Source: Heterohyrax brucei
Lineage: Eukaryota; Chordata; Mammalia; Hyracoidea; Procaviidae
Length of the DNA stretch: 64,000 nucleotides
Reading direction: 5' to 3'
NCBI GenBank assembly: GCA_028571685.1
Contig: CM053140.1
Span: 151,451,701-151,515,700 of the forward strand
Both the position numbers and the translations under genes were made by a program. Under the pieces are notes generated by a model. It ran no database searches, was not told the origin of the DNA, and saw only the letters and a list, made by a program, of their open reading frames with translations. This document shows positions 47,037-58,808 of this stretch, one piece after another. Position 1 is the stretch's first letter; every line of letters begins with the position of its first letter.

Positions 47037-47315
47037 GTTGTGCTTTTCTTCAGAGTTTGTTGCTTTTGGGGTATCATGTGAATCAATAGAGGCTGGGAGA
47101 GATGCTGTGACGATGGACCACCATTATTTCCCTAGGCTGTCTTAAAATGAGAGGTAAAATGTATCTGACAACTTCCAAAGTCAGTCAGTTTTTCAAGTGT
47201 ATAGGTCTTCCCAGCTAGCAAAGTAAGCACTTCTATATCGAACCACAGTTGTTATAAACTAGATCAGAATACAGAAAGGCCACTGCCCTGCTCGCTTCTA
47301 TTGTCATTCCCCAGA

Positions 47316-47825
47316 TGTAGGCAACACTGTAGAATACTACTTTTCTTCTGGAAAAGTTCTCTCCTCTGAGAAGGCACTGCCTCCCAGCCCAGGAATTAGG
47401 TACCACTGAGGCTTCCTTATGGTTATCTCGAACCCCCGGTGGAACAAGGTGGTGTACCACACAAACTTGCTGCCTGGTTGATTCCAGGCTGCTCTATGGC
47501 AGAGGTGGAAAGGGAAGCCAAAGGTTCCAAGATGCACAGAGTCCACAGCCTCTGTTTCCATGCCCTAGCCATAGGTGGCACTGTGTAAAATACCATTTTT
47601 CTGCCAGAAGAGCACTCTACCTGGGAAGGCACTGCCTCTCAGCCTAGGAACTAAGTCCAGCTGGAGCCTCCGTATGAGTAATCCACCTCCCAATAGATCA
47701 AGCTGGTGTCCCACACAAACTCACTCCCTGGCTGGGTCCAGGCTATTCTATGGCAGAGGCAAAATTAGAGGTCAAAGTGCCAAAATGTGCAGAGTCCAAA
47801 GCCAGGGTCTCAAAACATGGCAATT
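47316..47825 (-). repeat. Tandem pair of L1 5'UTR monomers (~255 bp each)
   Basis: 47316-47570 and 47571-47825 repeat the same order: CACTGT(A/G)(G/T)AAAATACNNTTTTCT-like, GGCACTGCCTC(C/T)CAGCC, CCACACAAACT, CCAGGCT and TATGGCAGAGG. A single unit occurs in the L1s at 4.3 and 29.3 kb. In other mammals such L1 monomers carry promoter activity. Confidence 0.8.
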
Positions 47826-48127
47826 TCACTTGCTGATCCCACCAGCAGTATGTCTGAGATTATAGGCTAGTCAAGTCCCAGCTTCACCCGCTGGCTAAGA
47901 CAGAGAAAAAAGAATCAAAATGGTGATTTACCTTCGGTCTGTGCAAGACCCTGCTTGCTGAGAGTTGGGTCAGCAGAAGAGAGATTTTCTTTTCAGTGAC
48001 ATGAGGTCCATGTTAACAGCTCTATGCCACATCCTAAGGCTCACTAGGTGTCTGGAAGGCTCCATTCAATTATCAATTCAGGTCTTGTTTTCCAGAGGGA
48101 TTTAGGAAGATGTGTGACTTTGCCCCA

Positions 48128-48140
48128 TGTGCCACTGTTT
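48128..48140 (+). repeat. Right target-site duplication of the 40.7-kb L1
   Basis: TGTGCCACTGTTT, partner of 40698-40710. RTE sequence resumes directly after it. Confidence 0.85.
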
Positions 48141-49690
48141 TTAACTTACTTTCAGCATTATTTTACTTGAATGTGATATTAATGGTATTGTTTGATAATT
48201 TACACAACTGTTGGGACATCTGTCTTTGGAATGGGCATAAATATGGTTTTCTCCTAGTCTTTTGACCAGATAGTTGTCTTCCATATTTCTTGTATAGATG
48301 AGTAAGCACTTACAGCATTGAATTCATTTGCTGAAACATGTGAATTGGTAATTTGTCAATTCCAGGAACCTTGTTTTTGCCAGTGCTGTCTATGCAGCTC
48401 GGATTTCTTCCCTCAGTACCATTAACTCTTGTTCATACGTTACTACCTGAAATATTTGAATGTTGATCAACTCTTGTTGTTAAAGTGACTGTGAGTATTT
48501 CTTACATCATCTTTGATTCGCCTTGTGTTGTTCAATAATTTGCCCATAGAAATCTTCAGTATTGCAACTCAAGGCTGAATTTTTTCCTTCAGTTCTTTAA
48601 GCTTGGTAAATGCTGAGGATGAGCCAAGAGCCAAGCCAAGTGCCATCGAGTCAAACGCTTGTCCTTTTGATTTTTCTAACTCCAGGTCTTGCATCATTGT
48701 AATATTTTTTTTCTAAGGTCAGTCATAAATCTTTTGTTCAACTCTTGTCATTTCCTCAGTTTTCTGTAACTAATTAACTTTAAAGAGAAAGTTGCAAAGT
48801 GTCTTCTGACATCTCTTTTGGTCTTTCTTTTTAGTGAAGTTTTACTTTCTCGACACCACTCCATAGCTGGTGTATTCTTTGATCATTAGTATTTAATGTA
48901 TCTAATTTATTTTTCAGATGGTCTTTAAATTCATGTGGGATATACTCAGAACTGTACTTTGGCTCTTGTGGACTTGTTTTCATTTTCTACAGCTTCATCT
49001 CGGACTTGCATATGAGTCATTGATAATTTTTCTGAAGTCATGTACTGGCCTTGTTGTGACTAATGATATTGAGTTTCTCTCTACTTTCTTTCCCTAGATG
49101 TATTTGACTTAATTGCTGTGTTTTCCATCTGGCAAGATCCTCTTGTATAATTGTATTTAGTTTCTGCTTCTGTTGTTTGGAAGAAAAAATGCATTTCCAA
49201 TTGATAGATTATTGGTCTTGCAAAATGCTGTTGTATGATCTCTAACATTGTTTCTATTACCAAGGCCATGTTTTCCAAATACTGTTCCTTCTTCTTTGTT
49301 TTCAACTTTCATATTCCAGTCCCAATTATTATCAAGTTATCTTGATTACAGATTGGATCAATCTTAGACTGCAAAAATCTATCGCAGTCTTCAATTTCCT
49401 CATTTTTTATATTAATTGGTTTTCCTTATAGGCATATGAGTATCTTCCTACCACTGACAGCATTGTCCTGCACAATAGATCCTGAAACTTCTTTTTCATG
49501 ATGAATGTAATGTCATTCTTCTTCAGTTTTTGATTCATGTCATAGTAAATCATATTGCTATATGATTTAAAACAGCCAGTACCAGACCATTTCATCTCAC
49601 TAATGCCTAGGACATCACATTTACATAGCTTCCCTCTTAACAACCATTCTACACTCTCACTATGTATTGTAATCAACAGTAATGGGTTTT
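48141..49690 (-). mobile_element. RTE LINE, 5' part (continuation of 40022-40697)
   Basis: Collinear with RTE: TTACTTGAATGTGATATTAA, GGAATGGGCATAAATATGG, TGAAACATGTGAATTGGTAA, CCAGGAACCTTGTTTTTGCC, up to the endonuclease at 49407-49676, whose minus frame includes KCDVLGISEMKWSGTGCF (RTE ILGISELKWTG). Together with 40022-40697 it forms an RTE of about 2.2 kb with its 5' end missing beyond the endonuclease start. An AfroSINE-tail-like piece lies at 48619. Confidence 0.85.
48619..48653 (-). mobile_element. Micro-insert resembling an AfroSINE 3' tail
   Basis: GAGCCAAGAGCCAAGCCAAG followed by TGCCATCGAGTC interrupts RTE sequence between AATGCTGAG and AAACGCTTGTCC. The complement reads GACTCGATGGCACTTGGCTT, then GGCTCTTGGCTC, the longest and most complete of the set. 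Confidence 0.65.
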
Positions 49691-50287
49691 ACAGCCCAGA
49701 AGCTTAAATGGAGAGTTTTAAAATCAAATTCATGTTTATATCCAAAGAAATTATTTAATCTCTCCATGGCTGTGAACTTAATGAAAATCTGAAAGGCAGA
49801 AAAAAATAAGGATTTACTTTTCTAGTTCATAAAAAGCAGTGTTTTCTTGGTTTGAGTTCAAAGAAGAGAGATAAGGATAAGAGAAGATAACAACTCAGAA
49901 CTTCAATATTTTATTTAATATATAAACCATATTCTCTAAAAAGATAAATCACTTTGTCAACATATATTTATAGAAGATCAGAGCTAGGTAAGAGCTAATG
50001 AGACATAAAGTAAATATGCCAGCTTATTTATTCTTTTTGTTTATTCAATGATCTCTATCTCACATCTATAAAGAGATAAAGCAGCCACTGGAAAATTTGG
50101 CCCCTAAAAATATATTCCGTAAATTATGAAGCATTCCCTGCAGAACTAAGGCTTTTGATTAATCTGCATCTCTGAGCCAATTCTGGCATTAAAGTAGGTT
50201 TGCCTCACATTTTAACACCTTGAGACTAGATAATTCTCTTCATGGTTTCCATAATAGTGAGCATGATCCTATATATCAACATTTTGT

Positions 50288-50339
<52 letters not shown>

Positions 50340-51370
50340 CATGAAAGGCAGTGAGCTGAGCATGAGGGATACATGAAAAAAAGGTATATTTTATTCCTGC
50401 AAAAACCTGCCACTCTGGGTAACAGAGAGTAGAGAGGAAAACAGATATTTGTCCAATGGTGCAATATATGCTAATCTACAAATATGCACAGAGTGCTATG
50501 TAGGCACTTAGAAACTGAAAATAAAACAGTCAGAGATTAGTAAAGTACATTTTAAAACATGTTTGTTGAACATTATTGAAAAACATAACACTGTCAGGTA
50601 AAAAGGGAGGAGTGACAGTGAATATACAAGGAATAGCATATGCCAGAGATAAGAGTGCAAACTAGTTTATTAGCAGGTTAGAACAGAGAGAGATATTCAG
50701 AGAACACAGAGTAATGTGTTTTGTGTCATTACAATAAGTTTGAAGAGACAACTGAGAGACTGATTTTGATCCTTTTCTGACTCATGAAACATACGGTATT
50801 CTGGCCATTTTTCATGCCTCTAGAGTTTTGAGGGGTATATTTGTTCCAATGAGGTTATTTACTTCCTTCCAATGGGGATTATTGTAACAAAGAAAAGTGA
50901 AAGAAACATTTATAGAAGGAAAATAGTTGGAGTGTTAGGCAAAACCAGAGATGTCTCATGTTTCCAAACTGAAGGAGCTCTGCAATGATGCCTGCTACTC
51001 AAGAAAATTGAGACAGATGGGCTTCCACAAACCATATTTTTATGTTTTCAAATAATATATCTCAAAATCTGTATTAGTATTCAAATTTAAACATAATTAT
51101 TCAGCAGGTATGACACCACTGGAAACATACGGTATGAACAAAAAATACGAAGCTGAAAATTATTGAGTCTTGAAAGGATTAAGCAAAAGAGTAAAAAGAT
51201 CAGATTTAAATTGAGAAAGACTACTTTGACAGATGAGTTGAGAGAGCCCAGAATAGCAGCAAAAAGAATGTCAATATACAGATAATGTATTTTTATGCCA
51301 TATACTGAGGTAATATCTTAGGTTATAAAAACAAGGTGGAAGAAAAAGGAGTTTAGGCTGCTGAATTCAT
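49691..51370. other. Intergenic with one microsatellite
   Basis: No gene or repeat family recognised apart from the (TG)n tract. Confidence 0.5.
50284..50337 (+). repeat. (TG)n microsatellite
   Basis: TG dinucleotides with one early interruption (GTGAGTG), about 54 bp. The poly-histidine/threonine frame across it on the minus strand is a translation artefact. Confidence 0.95.
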
Positions 51371-53640
51371 GTCTCCCCCCCTTTTTTTAAATTATGATTA
51401 AGTGAAAGCATACAATTCAAGTTAGTTTTGTGTGCCCACATCTCCACACATCTACCTACTCTCCTTACCCAGTGATAACACACTCCTCCTCTTCACTCTT
51501 TGCTACTTGTATCCTCTCAGTGAACAATTGTCCCCAGCATAAAGAAACCAGTAGGATAGGCTTCTATAAATGTATAAAACTGTAAAGTACACACAACACA
51601 AACTCACTCTGTCTCTCTGAGTCCAGTCCATTACTAGTCTGAAGTATTGACCTCAGTACAGGTTTCAGGTCTTGGGCAGCAGCAAGTCTAGGGGTCATGT
51701 TGCCAATGTTGTCAAGGGAACTTCCAGGTTGTCAGATCATCAGTTCTGGTCTTGTTGTGGAGTTCTTGGTCTGCAAACACCTTTTTCTTGTGCTGTGTTG
51801 GGGACTCTACATTGTGTCATTTACCAAGGTTGTCTTTGGTGGTGCATGGGCAACATCTAGTTCTTCTGTTCTCATGCTGATGTAGTCTGTCAATCTTATA
51901 GTTCCTTCTGTCTCCTGGGATCATTTTTCCCTCATGTATTTGAAGTTTTCAGTCACCATCTCTTCCATGTGGATTGGGACCAGTTAATGTTCTTCAGATG
52001 GCAGTTTGGTGGCTTTTAAGACCCCAGGTGCCACTTACCAATATGGAGCGCAGGAGACTCTCTTAGCAAAAGTCTAGTTATGCCAAGTGACCTTGATATC
52101 CCATGAAAACACAGTCCCCGTACTCCTGTCCCTGCTACTCTATCCTTTGAAATGTTGTGTTGAATTTAGAAAATGTTTTAGTTTATGGTGTGATCCATTT
52201 ATGCTGGTGTGCCTTTTACTGAGTGCTGTCACACCCTTCACCTAACTGAATTCCTATCCCCATCAAATCTATGACCAACCTTATCCCTCTCTCCCCACCA
52301 CTGTAGTTGTCAGTCTTTTCTCCTGTGCTTAGTCATTTTTTAAGTCCATATAATAGTGGTCTCATACAATACTTGTCCTTTTGCAGATGATTGATTTCAC
52401 ACAGCATAATGTCTTCTAGATGATACCAGGTTACGAGATGTTTCCTAAAATCATCAGTGCTGTTTACCATTGCATAGTGTTCCACTGTGTATACCTACCC
52501 TAGTTTGTTTATACATACATCTGTTAATAGCATCTAGTTTGATCCCATCTTTTTGCTATTGCAGACTGTGTGGCAATAAATATTCATACGCATGTATCTG
52601 TTTGTGTGATAGCACTTACTTCTGTAGGATATATTCCAAGCAGTGGGATTGCTGAATCATATAGTATTCTTATTTCTAGCTTTTTAAGAAAGGGTCATAT
52701 TGCTTTCCAAAAAGGCTGTAACATCTTATATTCCACTAACAATGCAGAAGAGTTCCAATCTCTCCACAACATCTCCAACATTCGTTGTTTTGTGTTCTTT
52801 GTATTATTGCCAACCTCACTGGGCTGAAATGGTATCTCATTATAGTTTCATTTTGGATTTCTCTAGTAGGTAATGATCATGAACATTTCATCAAGAGTCT
52901 TTTGGCTGCCTGAATGTCTTCTTTGGTGAAGTGTCTGTGTATCCCCTTTGCTCATTGTTTAATTGGATTCTTTGTCTTTTTTTGTTGATATTTTGCAGTA
53001 CTTTACAGAAATTAACTGTTGATCTGATATGTAGTTGCCACGTATTTTTCCCACTCTCTAGGCAGTCTTTTATCTCTCTTGATAAGTCTTCGGCTGAGCA
53101 TGGGTGTTTGATTTTTAGTAGTTTTCATTTATGTATTTTCAATTCTGTTGTTTGAGCAACTTTGGTAAGAATTTGTAGTCTGTCTAAGCCATTATAGTGC
53201 CTATTTTTTCTTCTATAGTGTTTATTGTTTTAGGTTTCATATTTAGGTGTGGGATTCATTTTGAATTAGTTTTTGTGTGAAGTGTGAGATACAGGTTTTT
53301 TTTTTTTTTTTTTTTTTCAGATGGAGATACAATTTTGCCAGCACCATTTGTTAAAAGGATTGTTTTTACCCAAGTTTACAACCTTTGGGCCTTTGTCAAA
53401 TATCAGCTACTCAAAGGAGGATGGCGAGATTTCTGGATTCTCTCTTCTATTCTGTTGGTCTATATACCAGGCTGTTTCAACTATTGTGGCAGTGTAATAG
53501 TTTCTAAGGTCAGGTAGTGTGTTGTCTCCCACTGGATTCCTCTTCTTCAGTAGTGCTTTACTTATACTTATCCAGGGTTTCTCCCCTTTCCAAACAAGGG
53601 TAGTGATATGTTTCTCCATCTCATTAAAAAATGACACTGG
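51371..53640 (-). mobile_element. L1, 3' part (split by an inverted L1)
   Basis: Minus-strand L1 3' end (A-rich tail, AAATTATGATTAAGTGAAAG, GCCCACATCTCC, TAACACACTCCTCC), 3'UTR and ORF2 C-terminus, up to ATGACACTGG where a plus-strand L1 begins. ORF2 resumes at 56400. More diverged than the 40.7-kb copy. It contains a long T run at 53298-53319. Confidence 0.9.
53626..53640 (+). repeat. Left target-site duplication of the 53.6-kb L1
   Basis: AAAAAATGACACTGG, exact copy at 56400-56414. The T/AAAAAA start is a canonical L1 endonuclease site. Confidence 0.95.
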
Positions 53641-54515
53641 AGGGTGTGAAGTCAAGATGGCAGACTAAACACATGCCTCCCTAAATCCCTCTGGAAACCA
53701 AGACCTGAACTGATAATTAAACAGAGGCTGCCAGACACTTAGTGAGCACTAGGACATGGCATAGGGCTGTTAATTTGGACTTCATACCACTAAATGGAAA
53801 ACCTCTTCTCTTTCATTGATCCCTGCTCTTGGTGAGTGTTGGCTTTCACGGATCGAAAGCAACGCTCTATTTTAACTTTTTTGCCTGAGTCATAGCCAGG
53901 GGGGCAGAGCCAGGACTTGACTAGCAGCTAATCTCAGATGCACTGCTTGTGGGATTAGCAAGCGAAATTGTTACAATTTGAGAGCCCAGTTTTGGGCCCA
54001 GCTGTGCATCTCAGCACATTTGGCTTCTCTTTCTGCCTCTGTCACTGAGTAACTTGTACCGAGGCAGGTGGGGAGCTTGTGCTGGGTGTGACGCTATCTT
54101 GTTCCACTGGGAGGCCGAGATAAAAATACATAAGCCTCAGCTGGACCTAATTCCTAGGCTGGGAGGCAGTACCTTTCCAGGGGAGAGTAGTTTTCTGGCA
54201 GAAAAGCAGTATTCTACACAGGGTGGTCTACAGTTGTGGCCCAGCAGCAGATGCCAGCAGGGCAGTAGCCCTTCTGTATTTTGAACTAGTTTATGACATC
54301 TGGGGATAGATATAGAGGTGCTTACTTTGCTAGGTGGGAAGAGGGAACTATACACTTGAAAACCTGACTAACTTTGGAGGTTGTCAGATACTTTTTACCT
54401 CTCATTTTAAGACAGCCTAGGGAAACAATGGTGGTCCATCCTTACAGCATCTCTCCCAGCCTCTGTTGACTCACATGATGCCCCAAAAGCAACAAACTCT
54501 GGAGAAAAGCATAAT

Positions 54516-55011
54516 CAAGAAATCATCCATGACTTCAGAGGGACCCCCAAAAGAAAGCACCAAAGAACTTCCCAGATGAAGAAGCATTTCTGAAACTAGT
54601 GGAAGGTGAATACAAAAGGATGATATAGAGAGCCCTCCTAGACCTTGTGCAAAATGCAGCAGAGCAAAATGAAAAATTAAGCAAGCTGTTCAATTTGATG
54701 GAACACCAGTACTCTGAAATCCAAAAGATCAAGAACATAATCAAAGACATAGAAACTTCAATTCAAAGCCAAGAAAATAGAATGGAACAAATGGAAAACA
54801 GACTTTCTGACTTGGAAGACAGAGCTACTTCCTCCAGCATCCATGAGGAGAAATCAGAAAAAAGAAACAAGAAAAATGAAGAAGTATTAAGAAACATGTG
54901 GGTCTCTATTAAGAGGAACAACCTATGATTAACTGGAGTTCCTGAACAGGGTGAGACACCTGAGAACACAGAGAGTATTGTTGCTGAGCTGCTGACAGAA
55001 AGCTTCCCAGA
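54516..55011 (+). pseudogene. L1 ORF1 fragment, likely gene-conversion tract
   Basis: ORF1 N-terminus and coiled coil: the frame at 54647-54928 encodes AAEQNEKLSKLFNLMEHQYS, KNIIKDIETSIQSQENRMEQ and LSDLEDRATSSSIHEEKSEK. It is identical to 46543-47036 (complement) over its whole length except for 2 bp, and both share the same premature TAG. Sequence outside the tract differs by about 7-8%. It cannot make a full ORF1p. Confidence 0.95.
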
Positions 55012-55869
55012 CATTACAAAAGAAGAGAATATAGATAGCCAGGAATACATATCAAATACCACTCAATATAGATCTCAAAAGAAAGACTCCAAGACATATC
55101 ATAATCAAGTTTAATCAAATGAAACACAAGCAACAACTCTTAAAGGCAGCAAGACTCAAAGCAATGCTAACATTCAGAGGGAAACCCTGTAGGCTTTTGC
55201 CAGATTTCTCACCAGGAACAATGGTGGCATGGAGACAGTGGCATGACACAATGAAAACCCTCCAGAAGAATCTCCAACCAAGAATTATATATATCCTGCA
55301 AAACTCTCTTTCAAATATGAAAATGAAATTAAGACATTTGCAGATAAACAGAAACTCAGAGACTTTGTAAAAACCAAACCAAAGCTACAAGAAGTATTGG
55401 AAGAATCTCTTGGCTTAGAGGAACAAAACCACTAGCTTTATATTTTAGAAGCAAACACAGGACACATCACCCAGAAATCTACTCAGAAACAGAAGGCTCC
55501 AAACTCAATCAAAGCTATAATAGTGAAAGAAATGATCCAATGATCGTATCATGAAAACTATGATGCCATCGTATTAAAAAGAGGGAAGTATTACGGCTAT
55601 TATAGTCCTTCCAGATTCACAGGAAGTTAATAAGATTGGTAGTAATTAAAATCAGGTTTATGCATAGTTTATTAAGGGGGATCTTAGGGGTCAGCTGTAA
55701 AACACAATAAAGATGCAACATATCAAATCAAGAAACATAATACAGGAGTCTGAACAACCACAAATCCAACCCTGAAAAAGGTGAAAAATCAACTCATGAA
55801 GAAAAATATCCCAGAACAGATCAGTGAGAACAACAGAGAAAACATCAACACAGAAATAAACGTATCACA

Positions 55870-56166
55870 ATGACAGCACTAAACACATATCTATCAATAA
55901 TTACATTAAATACAAATGGACTGCACACTCCTGTAAAGAGACTTCTAGTGATATCTTTGACCAAAAGACACAACTCATCCATACGTTGTCTACAAGAAAC
56001 TCACCTCAGGCTTAAAGACATGAGCAAACTGAAAATTAAAGGATGGAAGAATATATCTCAAGCTAACAATGAACAAAGAAGAGCAGGTGTGGCAATTCTA
56101 ATCTCAGAGAAAAGAGATTTTAATGTAAAATCTAACATCTTGGACAAGGATGGTCACTATTTCTGA
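55870..56166 (+). pseudogene. L1 ORF2 endonuclease N-terminal fragment
   Basis: A 98-codon frame starting MTALNTYLSIITLNTNGLHT, the typical L1 ORF2 start with the catalytic N of LNTNGL. QETHLRLKD follows, with the catalytic E of the QETH box, then KIKGWKNISQANNEQRRAGV and AILISEKRDF. The start is chosen because the same MT(A/T)xNTYLS start occurs in the 58.8-kb copy. A stop follows at GHYF; the endonuclease C-terminus is lost through the internal deletion. Confidence 0.9.
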
Positions 56167-58490
56167 AACATTCAATACACAAACAGAACTTAACAATTTT
56201 AAGTATTTATGCACCTAATATTAGAGCACCTAAATACATCAAAGAAACACTGACTACACTCAAAAATGACATAGATCACTCCACAGTAATAGTGGGACAC
56301 TTCAACTCTCTACTCTCAATATTGGATAGATCGTCTAGAAAAAAGCTCAAAGACACGGGAGACCTTATTGAACAACAGAGGAACCCCTTAGGCACCAGAA
56401 AAAAATGACACTGGAATTTGTATTGGGATTGCATTGTACATTTAGATTGCTTTGGGTAAAATAGACATTTTCACAATGTTAAGTCTTTCTATCCATGGGC
56501 AAGATAGGTTTCTCCACTCTTGGCTTCTTGGAGTAGAGTCTTGTAATTTTCTGTATAGGTCTCTTACATCTCTGATTACACGTATTTCTAGTTATTTTGT
56601 CTTCTTGATTTGATGATCTATTCATTGCTGTGAAGGAATCCTACTGATTCATTTATATTTATCTTATATCCTGATAGTCTGTTGAACTCTGACATTAGTT
56701 CCAGTAATTTATTTATGGATCCTTTAGGGTTTTCTATATATACAATTATATCACCTGTGAACAGGGATACTTTTACTTCTTTCTAACTGATGAAAGTGCC
56801 CTTTATTTGTTTGTCTTGTGTGATTCCTCTAGGCAGACCTTCTAGTACGATGTTAAATAGAAGTGGTGACCATGGGTATCCTTGTCTATTTTATGTTCTC
56901 TGGGGGAGGTCCTTCAGTATCTCCATTCAGGATGATGTTGGCAGTTGGTTTTCTATAGATGCCTCTTATTGTCTTGAGAAATTTCCCTTCTATTCCTATT
57001 TTGCCGAGAGTTTTTAACATGAATCAGTGGTGGATTTTGTCAAACAACTTTCCTGCATCGATTGATAGAATCAAGTGATTCTTATCCTTTGTGTTATTTC
57101 TGTGGTTGATCACATTGTCTTTCTGATGTTGAACCAACCCTACATCCCTGATATGAATCCTGTTTGGTCATGATGAATTCTTTTTTGGATGTGTTGTTGA
57201 ATTCTATTGGCTAGGATTTTGTTGAACATTTTTTGCATCCAGGTTTAGGAGTGATACTGGTCTGTAGTTTTCATTTATTCTGGGGTCTTTACCCAGCTTT
57301 CATCTCAAGGTTAAACTAGCTTTCTAGAATTAATCTGGGAATGTTTCATCCTTTTCTATGTTGTGAAATAGCTTCAGTTGTATTAGAATCAATTCCTCTC
57401 TAAATATTTGATAGAATGTTGCAGTCAAGCTGTCTGGTCCAGGCCTTTTATTGGTTGGTAGTTTTTTATTACTTTTTCAATCTCTTCTTTCATGATGGGT
57501 TTTTAAGTTGTTCTACTTCTCCCTGTAATAATTTTGGTAGATAATGTGAATCTAGAAATTTTCCCATTTCCTCTAGGTTTTCAAATTTGTTAGAGCACAA
57601 TTTTATGAAGTATTCTGTTAAAATAATTTTAATTTTTCTTGGATCTGTTGTGACACCTCCTGTCTCATTTCTTATATGGGTATTTGTTTCCTCTCCTGCT
57701 TTACCTTAGTAAGTTTAGCCAATGGTTTATCAGTTTGGTTGATCTTTTCAAAAAACAGCTTTTGGTTTTGTTAAGTCTTTCAATAGTTCTTGTATTCTCT
57801 AAACATTTAGTTCTATTCTAGTCTTTATTACCTGTTTTCTTCTGGTGCCTGAGGGGTTCTTTTGTTGTTCACTTTGTACTTATTTAGGTTTTAGGGTTAA
57901 TTCTTTGATTTGGGTCCTTTCTTCATTTCAGGTGTGTGCATTTATAGAGATAAACTGATCTCTGAGCACTGCTTTTGTTGTATTTCACAGGTTCTGTCTC
58001 ATTTGTTTCCATGAACATCCTTTATTGCATCATTGATTTCTTCTATAACCCACAAATTTTTGAGCAAGGGCTTGTTCGGTTTCTATGAATTCAAATTTCT
58101 ACCCATCTGTTTTCTGCTATTGGTTTCAACTTTTATGGCTTTATGCTCAGAGAAGATGCTGTGCAATAATTCAGTGGTTTAGATTTCGTTGAGACGTGCT
58201 TCATGGGCTAATATGTGGTCTGCTCTGGAGAATGTCCCATGTGCATTGGAAAATAATTTGTATTTGTCTGTTGTTAGATAGAAAGCTCTGTATATGTCTG
58301 TGAGGTTGAGCTGGTTTATTGTTGCAATAAGCTCTTCTGTATCTTTATTGAACTTTTTTCTGGGTGACCTGTCCATTAGTGAAAAAGGAGTCTTGAAACC
58401 TCCTTTTATTACTGTGGAGTGATCTATCTCATTTTTCAATGTTGTTGACATTTGTTCGATGTGTTTAGATGCTGTAAATATTTAATATTG

Positions 58491-58808
58491 TTATATCCTC
58501 CTTTTATATTGAATCTTTAAATAGTGACCATCCTTGTCCACGATGGTGGATTTTACTTTAAAATCTATTTTATTTGAGATTAGTATTGCCATTCCTTGTC
58601 TTCTTTGCATGTTGTTAGCTTGGTATCTATTTTTCTGTTCATTGATTTTCAGTTTGTTCACATCTTTGAGTCTAAACTGTGTTTCCTTTAAACACCATAC
58701 AGATGGACCCTGTTTTTTGATCTGCCTGTCACTCTGTCTATTTTTTGGAGCATTCAGTCCATTTACATTTAGTGTAATTACTGATAGATATGTATTTGGT
58801 GTTGTCAT
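58491..58808 (-). pseudogene. L1 ORF2 endonuclease N-terminal fragment
   Basis: A 105-codon frame: MTTPNTYLSVITLNVNGLNA, VWCLKETQFRLKDVNKLKIN and GMAILISNKIDFKVKSTIVD. It keeps the catalytic N (LNVNGLN) and E (KETQ, usually QETH). The next segment (58179-58451) holds ELIATINQLNLTDIYRAFY and FSRADHILAHEARLN in a shifted frame. Confidence 0.9.

Larger units (their letters stand above)
40711..48127 (-). mobile_element. Full-length-sized L1 inserted into an RTE
   Basis: Minus-strand L1 of about 7.4 kb bounded by a 13-bp TSD: A-rich end at 40711, 3'UTR, ORF2 (about 42.2-45.7 kb), ORF1 (about 46.2-47.1 kb), 5'UTR with two monomers (47316-47825), 5' terminus near 48127. Two intrusions: a second L1 3' end at 41968-42222 and an AfroSINE-tail-like piece at 42821. 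ORF1 shares a near-identical 494-bp tract with the L1 at 53.6 kb. ORFs carry stops and shifts, so it is inactive although relatively young. Confidence 0.9.
53641..56399 (+). mobile_element. L1 5' half with TSD, internally deleted, no 3' end
   Basis: Starts at the L1 5' terminus (AGGGTGTGAAGTCAAGATGG), runs through the 5'UTR, ORF1 (about 54478-55430), the inter-ORF region and the ORF2 endonuclease (from 55870). Near 56365 it jumps about 450 bp ahead within ORF2 and ends at GGCACCAGA(A), which other L1s continue as GGCACCAGAAGAGAACAG. No 3'UTR or poly(A). An exact 15-bp TSD proves it inserted in this truncated form into the ORF2 of the 51.4-61.1 kb L1, in the opposite orientation. Confidence 0.9.

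Noticed and set aside
50276-50464. Frame with a long threonine/histidine repeat
   Set aside because: Translation of a (TG)n microsatellite.
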